Shown piece by piece: positions 13,649 through 18,606 of a DNA stretch of 18,606 bases (positions within the stretch are counted from its first letter, which is position 1; each line of letters begins with the position of its first letter). Location of the stretch: assembly GCA_003447785.1 (NCBI GenBank), contig DLYJ01000155.1, forward strand, positions 1 to 18,606, read 5' to 3'. The position numbers and the translations under genes were made by a program. The notes under the pieces are model-generated. The model made no database searches, had not been told where the DNA came from, and saw only the letters and a list, made by a program, of their open reading frames with translations. This stretch comes from Treponema sp. (lineage in GTDB: Bacteria; Spirochaetota; Spirochaetia; Treponematales; Treponemataceae).

Positions 13649-13681
13649 TGTTGACAACCTGTGGATAACTTGTGATTAGAA
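13649..13681 (-). repeat. Right array of three 11-bp DnaA-box-like repeats
   Basis: Units on the plus strand are TGTTGACAACC (13649-13659), TGTGGATAACT (13660-13670) and TGTGATTAGAA (13671-13681). The middle contains the perfect box; the others match it at 7 of 9 and 6 of 9. The phase of 11 bp equals that of the left array. A TTGACA (13651-13656) overlaps the first unit. Confidence 0.55.
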
Positions 13682-13687
13682 AGTGAG

Positions 13688-13716
13688 TTGTGCTCAGGTT
13701 TGTTGCGGAGTATACT
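13688..13716 (+). promoter_or_regulatory. Promoter just upstream of the first membrane-protein gene
   Basis: TTGTGC (13688-13693) and TATACT (13711-13716) are 17 bp apart. The -10 ends 4 nt before ATG 13721 and 7 nt before ATG 13724, so the mRNA would be leaderless. A GCGGAG (13705-13710) in the spacer could act as Shine-Dalgarno only on longer transcripts from upstream. Confidence 0.5.
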
Positions 13717-13720
13717 GAAA

Positions 13721-14722
13721 ATGATGAAAAACGCTTTAACAATGTTTATGTATTTTTTCCTCATGACTGCCTGTGGAACTCTTGCCGCCGCATTCATCTT
13801 TATGATCTGCTGCAATCTGACCCTGCTGGTTTGTGGAGAAAGTTTTGCCTTTTTTAATTGGGATTTTTATATCAGGGGACTTTTGATTTCGCTCCCCCTG
13901 GTTTGTGTCATTGTTCTGGCGTTGATGATTGTCTATGGTTTGCGCCATAAAAAAAATCCGGTTATCAGACTCGCTGTTTATGTTGTTTCTGGACTGATTG
14001 TCTGGCTGATTCTGATTCCTTCAAGTTTTACCCTGTTACACAAATATGAAGAAAAGTACGCAAAAACTTATGAAGTTCCATTTTTGTCTCCGGGCTTTTT
14101 CAGGCCGGAGTCGGGCGGAGTTTTTTATTTTTCCCGGGTTCAGGAAGATGGCAAGGCTGACGGTCTGTACATCGATTTAACCGGAATTACGGGCGAGAAG
14201 GGAAGTGTTGTCCGATTCTCAAATTCAATAATCGACGCTGATTTTTCGGGACAGTTTGCAGATTCAATTATCCGTGATGCCGTTAAGCTTCCTTTTGTGA
14301 TTTTAGCCCCGCTGGAATTATATTCAGTTCTGCGGGACAAGGCACAGGCCGCCTGGAATGATTCCTTTGCCCACTGGCTTTTGTTTTTATGCCTTGCACT
14401 TGCCCTTGGTTCCTGCATTGCCTTTGAAAACTTCAGCGCATGGAGTCTGATTGACGCTCTCGCAGCCTTTTTTACGGGACTTCTGGTTTGTGTTGTAAAC
14501 TGGGCGTATTACAAGGGCTATCTGTTCAGTTCGGTTACCGGCAAATGGAATGAACTGATTGTGGATACTCCCGTGACAGGCGGATTCTTTAATTCAATCA
14601 TACATTCACCTGACTTATTTATAAACTTTGTCAATTTTATAATTTTTGCACTTCTTACACTGACAGGAATTTTACTTTTTATCTTTAAAAGTAAAACAGA
14701 AACGGAGGACGAACTGGTATGA
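13721..14722 (+). CDS. Polytopic membrane protein of unknown function, 333 aa
   Basis: I do not recognise the family. There are six probable membrane helices: about 7-37, 51-73, 83-105, then 218-235, 243-265 and 303-322. By the positive-inside rule (GLRHKKNPVIR between helices 2 and 3; FKSKTET at the end) the 106-217 segment faces the periplasm; it looks beta-rich (GGVFYFSRVQEDGKADGLYIDLTGI). The 3+3 topology around a periplasmic domain resembles LptF/LptG, but no sequence motif of that family was seen. ATG 13721 or 13724 starts the protein; a TTG at 13688 is rejected because it overlaps the promoter. The stop codon overlaps the next gene's ATG (ATGA), so the two products are probably made together and may form one complex. 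Confidence 0.8.
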   Translation: MMKNALTMFMYFFLMTACGTLAAAFIFMICCNLTLLVCGESFAFFNWDFYIRGLLISLPLVCVIVLALMIVYGLRHKKNPVIRLAVYVVSGLIVWLILIPSSFTLLHKYEEKYAKTYEVPFLSPGFFRPESGGVFYFSRVQEDGKADGLYIDLTGITGEKGSVVRFSNSIIDADFSGQFADSIIRDAVKLPFVILAPLELYSVLRDKAQAAWNDSFAHWLLFLCLALALGSCIAFENFSAWSLIDALAAFFTGLLVCVVNWAYYKGYLFSSVTGKWNELIVDTPVTGGFFNSIIHSPDLFINFVNFIIFALLTLTGILLFIFKSKTETEDELV

Positions 14723-16536
14723 GACGTATTTTAGGAATCATTTTTTCGTATACAGTTCTGGCCTTTGCTGCCTGTCTGATAACTGCAACTGTGCTCGGTC
14801 ATCTTCCGACTCTCCTTGAAGGTGCAAAAACCAGCTGGATTCTCTGCCGTGCATTTATCTTCTTTTTCAGAATTCTTCCGGCAACTCTTGCGGCAGCCTT
14901 TGTGCTTGCATTTGCCATAGATTTTGGAAAGGACGCCCAGAAAGCCCTGATGAGATTCAGCCGCGTTATTATGTCAAACTTTAAGCACGTTCTGATTGTA
15001 GCAGTTTGTCTTGTTGCAATTATGACCGTTACAAGCGAGATTTTGAGCCCGATGATTGCGCGCAGAAAGGATTATCTTGAACGTGCTCCCCATCTTTTAA
15101 GTGAATACATCAAAAACGGCCAGGAAGCTCTGGCCGAAAATAATCATACTCTTGCCCATAGATATGGAACTCAGGCAATCAAGATTGATTCTAAAAGTAT
15201 TCAGGCCCGTGAATTGATCGATAAGAGTGAAGCGGTACTCAAGGCCATTAAAAAAGCTCCTAAAACTCCGGTAGAAACTGCAAACCAGCTCCTTCCTTAT
15301 CTTGAAGCCAGGGGCGAAACTGTAACTTCCCTGATTAGAAAGTCAAAGGAAGCGGCAGAGCACAACAAGTGGTTTGACAGCCATTATTACGCTCAGCTTG
15401 CAATCTCCAGCGGAAGCGGCATGGATTCAAATCTCAGGGAAGCAAAACGTCTTGCTTCAGTTGCATGGAACAACCTTATGGGCGCTCCTAAACTTGAAAA
15501 GGACCGTGACCAGCTCCTGTTTGAAAAAAAGCGCAGGGCTTATAAGGCACTTTCTGAAGGCGACAATGTTGAATCATACTATCAGTTTATGGAAATTGCA
15601 GCCGAGGACGAATCCTGGTCCAGCGACCCTGATGTTACCCAGTATCTTGAAATTGCAAAAAAGCGCGTTCAGAGCCAGTGTTTCTTTATTGATGAAACTG
15701 ACCGTCTCCAGACCTTTGAAAATTATATGGACGTCTACTTTACAATCAAGCATGACGGCGGTGTAACTGATGTTATCTACATCCGCGGAATTACGCCTGT
15801 AAGCGACGGCGGACGAATGGTTCAGTACTTGCGTGGCTTTAACATGACAACCTTCGGTAAAAACGGTTCCTTTGTCAGAAGTGTAAGCGTGCCTTACGTA
15901 AAACTTCTTTCCGTGCCGGTTAATAACTTTGACGAAGAAACCCGGGAAAACCTCGGCTTAAAAGCAGAATATAAATCTGTTCCGTATCTGATGCTGGACA
16001 GCATTGACCGCAATATGCGGGGAAAGCGAAGCGGTCCTGTCTGGGAATACGCACCATATATTACAAAGGAAAATCAGAAAAACGAAAACTCCCTTGTGCT
16101 TTCGATGCGGTTTGAAGATTTTAACACTGCCTGCGATTTGTACGGCGACCCTGATAAAATGCGTCTCGATGCCCTGGTAAAGATGAGTTCGGCGGCGCAG
16201 AACCTGGGATACTCGGGCGAAGTGTTTAATTCAATGATGATTAAACGGTTGACCTATCCGCTGATTATGCTGATTGTGCTTGTGATTCTTGCATCTGTTG
16301 CATGGAACCTCCGCACCAGAAAAGACCAGGTATTCAAGTTTGTATGGATTTTTGCCCTGCCGTTCTGTACTGTGATTATTGATATTTTTATTCAGCTGAT
16401 ACTGACTGTTACCGGGCTCTGTACCTTTGCCTTTGCAGCATGTGCTGGAAACTCGGCCCTGCTTGTGGCATTCGTGATTTACGCGGTTGTACTCGTTGTC
16501 GTTTCACTGCATTTTGTATTTAAAAAGTCGGCGTAA
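14719..16536 (+). CDS. Membrane protein with large periplasmic helical-repeat domain, 605 aa
   Basis: No family recognised. Three N-terminal helices (about 7-28, 41-67, 90-112) and three C-terminal ones (511-530, 538-563, 580-600) flank a soluble part of about 400 residues. Lys/Arg-rich loops at 71-89 and 531-540 place that part in the periplasm. Residues 120-320 are helical hairpins of TPR-like character (EYIKNGQEALAENNHTLAHRYGTQAIKID; EAAEHNKWFDSHYYAQLAIS; YKALSEGDNVESYYQFMEIAAED). Residues 320-500 are mixed alpha/beta (YFTIKHDGGVTDVIYIRGI). It overlaps the upstream gene by 4 bp and the J-domain gene follows after 8 bp, so three products are likely expressed as a unit. It ends FKKSA. Confidence 0.8.
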   Translation: MRRILGIIFSYTVLAFAACLITATVLGHLPTLLEGAKTSWILCRAFIFFFRILPATLAAAFVLAFAIDFGKDAQKALMRFSRVIMSNFKHVLIVAVCLVAIMTVTSEILSPMIARRKDYLERAPHLLSEYIKNGQEALAENNHTLAHRYGTQAIKIDSKSIQARELIDKSEAVLKAIKKAPKTPVETANQLLPYLEARGETVTSLIRKSKEAAEHNKWFDSHYYAQLAISSGSGMDSNLREAKRLASVAWNNLMGAPKLEKDRDQLLFEKKRRAYKALSEGDNVESYYQFMEIAAEDESWSSDPDVTQYLEIAKKRVQSQCFFIDETDRLQTFENYMDVYFTIKHDGGVTDVIYIRGITPVSDGGRMVQYLRGFNMTTFGKNGSFVRSVSVPYVKLLSVPVNNFDEETRENLGLKAEYKSVPYLMLDSIDRNMRGKRSGPVWEYAPYITKENQKNENSLVLSMRFEDFNTACDLYGDPDKMRLDALVKMSSAAQNLGYSGEVFNSMMIKRLTYPLIMLIVLVILASVAWNLRTRKDQVFKFVWIFALPFCTVIIDIFIQLILTVTGLCTFAFAACAGNSALLVAFVIYAVVLVVVSLHFVFKKSA

Positions 16537-16544
16537 GTTCTAAA

Positions 16545-17288
16545 TTGAATATCAAAGCTTTTGCCCGGAAAACACTTTTAATTCTTCTTGATTTGCTTAA
16601 ACGGCACTGGATTTTTGCTGTCTGCGTATGCATCGGCCTTCTGGCAGGTCCCTACGGAGCAATAGCAGGTCTTTTTACGGGCTTTTTTGTTGAACTCATC
16701 GTTAACAGGATTAAAGACGAGCGCTCCCTCAAAAACGTCCTCAAGGGAGGAAAGCGGGTTTTAAACAAAAATGAACCTTTTCCGGGAGCGGTGTATGCGT
16801 GCGCGCTTGCATGCTGGTGTCTTGGTGACAGTGCCAGTGCGGCACGGGGGGCAGCCCTTGTGTTTGGTCCCCGCTTTAAAGCCGACTGGAATTCAATCTG
16901 CCGTTCTTCAATAATCGAAGACTTTAACAAGGATCTTGCCGTAGAAAACCTTGCTTCAGTTCTGCTGCATGAAAAGGAAACACTTGTTCCCGTGACAGAG
17001 ATTTTTGCGTTTTTACGCGGCTCGGAATTTGCCTGGGACGAAGACAAGGGCGAAAAACCCTCTGTTTACCTTGCATCATTGCTCAATTACTCGGTGCAGA
17101 ATGATGAAGCAGAAAATGCATACCTCGTTCTCGGCCTGAATAAAGATTCACCCCTTGATGAGGTTAAACGGGCTCACAGGAGACTCGCCGCAAAATTTCA
17201 TCCGGACAGCGGGACAGAAAAAAATGACGCGGAATTTATCCGCGTTCAGAAAGCATACGAAGTTATTATTCAAAGATTTGCAAATTAA
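16545..17288 (+). CDS. Membrane-anchored J-domain co-chaperone, DjlA-like layout
   Basis: This 247-residue protein has a C-terminal J-domain (about 188-247): ENAYLVLGLNKDSPLDEVKRAHRRLAAKFHPD, with the HPD triad at 219-221 that stimulates DnaK ATPase, then VQKAYEVIIQRF. The N-terminus carries a Gly-containing hydrophobic segment (about 22-52, FAVCVCIGLLAGPYGAIAGLFTGFFVE), and the middle (80-165) is helical and might be a TerB-like domain. That order (TM, helical domain, C-terminal J) is the DjlA arrangement, which places DnaK activity at the inner membrane, but sequence similarity outside the J-domain is not clear. The start is TTG with no Shine-Dalgarno, 8 bp after the upstream stop, so translation is probably coupled. 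It converges on murA with a 2-bp gap. Confidence 0.85.
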   Translation: MNIKAFARKTLLILLDLLKRHWIFAVCVCIGLLAGPYGAIAGLFTGFFVELIVNRIKDERSLKNVLKGGKRVLNKNEPFPGAVYACALACWCLGDSASAARGAALVFGPRFKADWNSICRSSIIEDFNKDLAVENLASVLLHEKETLVPVTEIFAFLRGSEFAWDEDKGEKPSVYLASLLNYSVQNDEAENAYLVLGLNKDSPLDEVKRAHRRLAAKFHPDSGTEKNDAEFIRVQKAYEVIIQRFAN

Positions 17289-17290
17289 AT

Positions 17291-18574
17291 CTATTCAATT
17301 TCTACACGCTTGATTTTTGCTCCAAGGCTCTGGAGTTTTTCTACAAGGTGTTCGTAGCCGCGTTCAATCTGATAAATATTGCTGATTGTTGACTCGCCGT
17401 GAGCCGCCATTGCAGCGATTACCATTGCCATGCCTGCACGAACGTCCGGGCTTACAAGGTGGTCTCCGTGGAGAACGCTCGGTCCCGAAACTACAGCGCG
17501 GTGCGGGTCGCAGAGTGTGATTCGTGCGCCCATGCTGATAAGTTTATCAACAAAGAACATGCGGCTTTCAAACATTTTTTCAAAAATCAAAACTGTTCCT
17601 TCAACCTGGGTTGCAACGACAGTCATGATGGAAGTCAAATCAGGCGGAAATCCCGGCCACGGAGAGTCGTCGATTTTTGGAATCATGCCGCCCAGGTCTG
17701 TGTTAACCTTCATTTCCTGGCCCACATCAACACTCAGTCTGTCACCTTCGATGGTCCAGCGGATGCCCAGCTTGCCGAAAGCTACGCGGAGCGGACGCAT
17801 GTCTTCTGAGCGAACTCCGGTGATTGTAATTGAACCCTTTGTTGCGGCCGCAAGACCGATATATGAACCGATTTCCATAAAATCTGGTCCGATTGTAAAG
17901 TCAACTGTGTGCAGTTTTTTAACGCCGTCGATTATAAGAATGTTTGAACCGATTCCGCTGATTTTTGCTCCCATGGCTACCAGCATATTGCATAAATCCT
18001 GAACGTGAGGTTCAGAAGCGGCGTTGGTAATCTTTGTTCTGCCTTCTGCAAGAACGGCTGCCATAACTGTGTTTTCTGTTGCGGTAACCGATGTTTCATC
18101 AAGGAAGATGTCGGCTCCGACGAGCTTGTTTGCAGTGAAAGAGAATGGTCCGTTGGCAGTGATTACGGCACCGAGTTCCTGGAGTGCGAGGAAGTGAGTA
18201 TCCACGCGGCGGCGTCCGATTACATCTCCGCCGGGCGGAGGCATGATTGCCTTTCCTGTGCGGGCGATGAGCGGGCCTGCAAAAAGAATTGAAGCACGGA
18301 TTTTCTTGCTCAATTCGGCCGGAATGTCATTTTTTTCGATTTTCGCAGCGTGGATTTTCCATACGTGGTCACCTGCGTTTTCTACAGTTGCTCCGAGAGA
18401 CTGAAGAATCAGGAGCATTACGTTTGTGTCTTCAATTGCCGGAATATTGCGTAAAATTACCGGCTCGTCGGTTAAAATTGCTGCTGCAATACAAGGAAGA
18501 GCGGAGTTTTTGTTGCCGCTTGCTGCGATTGTTCCGCGGATTGGAATTCCGCCTTCTACTTTGTATTCGTACAT
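17291..18574 (-). CDS. murA: UDP-N-acetylglucosamine 1-carboxyvinyltransferase, Asp-type active site
   Basis: This 427-residue enzyme transfers enolpyruvate from phosphoenolpyruvate to UDP-GlcNAc, the first committed step of peptidoglycan synthesis in the cytosol. Family features are ASGNKNSALP with Lys22, the loop PPPGGDVIGRRRVDTH (113-127), FTIGPDFMEIGSYIGLAA, DDSPWPGFPPDLTS and DVRAGMAMVIAAMAAHGES. The loop residue that is Cys115 in E. coli is Asp117 here. In Mycobacterium, Chlamydia and Borrelia this Asp form is active and not alkylated by fosfomycin. AAGGAG precedes the ATG on the minus strand. A partial hairpin with T-run upstream (18588-18606) ends an earlier minus-strand gene, so murA probably has its own promoter further upstream or within the leader. 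Confidence 0.97.
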   Translation of the reverse strand: MYEYKVEGGIPIRGTIAASGNKNSALPCIAAAILTDEPVILRNIPAIEDTNVMLLILQSLGATVENAGDHVWKIHAAKIEKNDIPAELSKKIRASILFAGPLIARTGKAIMPPPGGDVIGRRRVDTHFLALQELGAVITANGPFSFTANKLVGADIFLDETSVTATENTVMAAVLAEGRTKITNAASEPHVQDLCNMLVAMGAKISGIGSNILIIDGVKKLHTVDFTIGPDFMEIGSYIGLAAATKGSITITGVRSEDMRPLRVAFGKLGIRWTIEGDRLSVDVGQEMKVNTDLGGMIPKIDDSPWPGFPPDLTSIMTVVATQVEGTVLIFEKMFESRMFFVDKLISMGARITLCDPHRAVVSGPSVLHGDHLVSPDVRAGMAMVIAAMAAHGESTISNIYQIERGYEHLVEKLQSLGAKIKRVEIE

Positions 18575-18587
18575 TTAGTTCTCCTTT

Positions 18588-18606
18588 AAAAACTCCGCGT
18601 TAGCGG
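18588..18606 (-). terminator. Partial intrinsic terminator upstream of murA
   Basis: On the minus strand CCGC-TAAC-GCGG followed by AGTTTTT reads as the 3' part of a hairpin terminator; the window ends at the outer base of the visible stem, which may be longer. It lies 13 bp before the murA start, indicating a minus-strand gene beyond the right edge. Confidence 0.6.

Larger units (their letters stand above)
13423..13681. other. Origin-like or DnaA-control region: AT-rich core between two DnaA-box arrays
   Basis: No gene is supported between 13384 and 13720. The stretch holds two perfect DnaA boxes (TTATCCACA on the minus strand at 13434-13442 and 13660-13668), each inside a phased 11-bp array, flanking about 190 bp that is very AT-rich. 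Both sit in an 18-bp direct repeat AACYTGTGGATAACTTGT (13430-13447, 13656-13673) differing at one base. Box clusters beside an easily melted segment are what bacterial origins look like, but dnaA or dnaN is not in the window and the flanking genes do not diverge from here. A DnaA-responsive promoter or DnaA-titration site is the main alternative. Confidence 0.5.

Noticed and set aside
13570..13815. 81-codon minus-strand frame across the origin-like region
   Set aside because: It overlaps the start of the membrane-protein gene antisense, has no Shine-Dalgarno and consists of low-complexity AT-driven codons.
13721..16536. Assigning the two membrane proteins as LptF and LptG
   Set aside because: Only the 3+3 helix topology and periplasmic domain agree; the N-terminal motifs of LptF/G are not seen and the second protein has a TPR-like domain instead of a jelly-roll.
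17430..18002. 190-codon plus-strand open frame across murA
   Set aside because: It is antisense to murA, whose minus-strand frame shows full family motifs; composition of the product is not protein-like and no ribosome site precedes it.

Overview
This window is most likely from a spirochete chromosome, probably a host-associated Treponema. The grounds are the moderate-to-low GC content, many AT-rich extended -10 elements, a MurA with Asp at the active-site Cys position (as in Borrelia and other spirochetes), and several proteins that look spirochete-specific. This is inference, since no search was run. All coding appears chromosomal housekeeping: no insertion sequence, phage gene, tRNA, rRNA or CRISPR array was seen.

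Layout. Bases 1-45 are the tail of an upstream gene, probably an LptB/LivF-type ABC ATPase. A plus-strand run follows: a CBS-CBS-ACT regulatory protein, a 488-residue protein of unknown function, a PtsN-like EIIA domain protein and transketolase, closed by a bidirectional terminator near 4766-4809. On the minus strand, a MinD-type ATPase is followed by lgt. A divergent promoter pair with a shared -35 region (7009-7059) separates them from the plus-strand block ctpA - rsmE - GT26-like protein - sigma54-activator-like AAA+ protein. That block runs tail to tail into a minus-strand TrmJ-type RNA methyltransferase. Then come an SDR oxidoreductase and a STAS-zinc ribbon protein ending at a strong terminator.

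Between 13420 and 13720 lies the longest non-coding stretch. It is AT-rich and bracketed by two short arrays of 11-bp repeats, each containing a perfect DnaA box (TTATCCACA on the minus strand) with degenerate copies exactly 11 bp to either side. This is the most striking non-coding signal and looks like a replication-origin or DnaA-control element. Downstream is a tightly packed three-gene set: two 3+3-TM membrane proteins (the second with a large, probably periplasmic helical-repeat domain) and a membrane-anchored J-domain protein of DjlA-like layout. murA faces it on the minus strand.

Other points: a GT26-family protein that has lost its signature active-site residues; a sigma54-activator-like protein with no DNA-binding domain and a degenerate receiver; and several genes whose -10 boxes sit 4-9 nt before the start codon with no Shine-Dalgarno, suggesting leaderless mRNAs.
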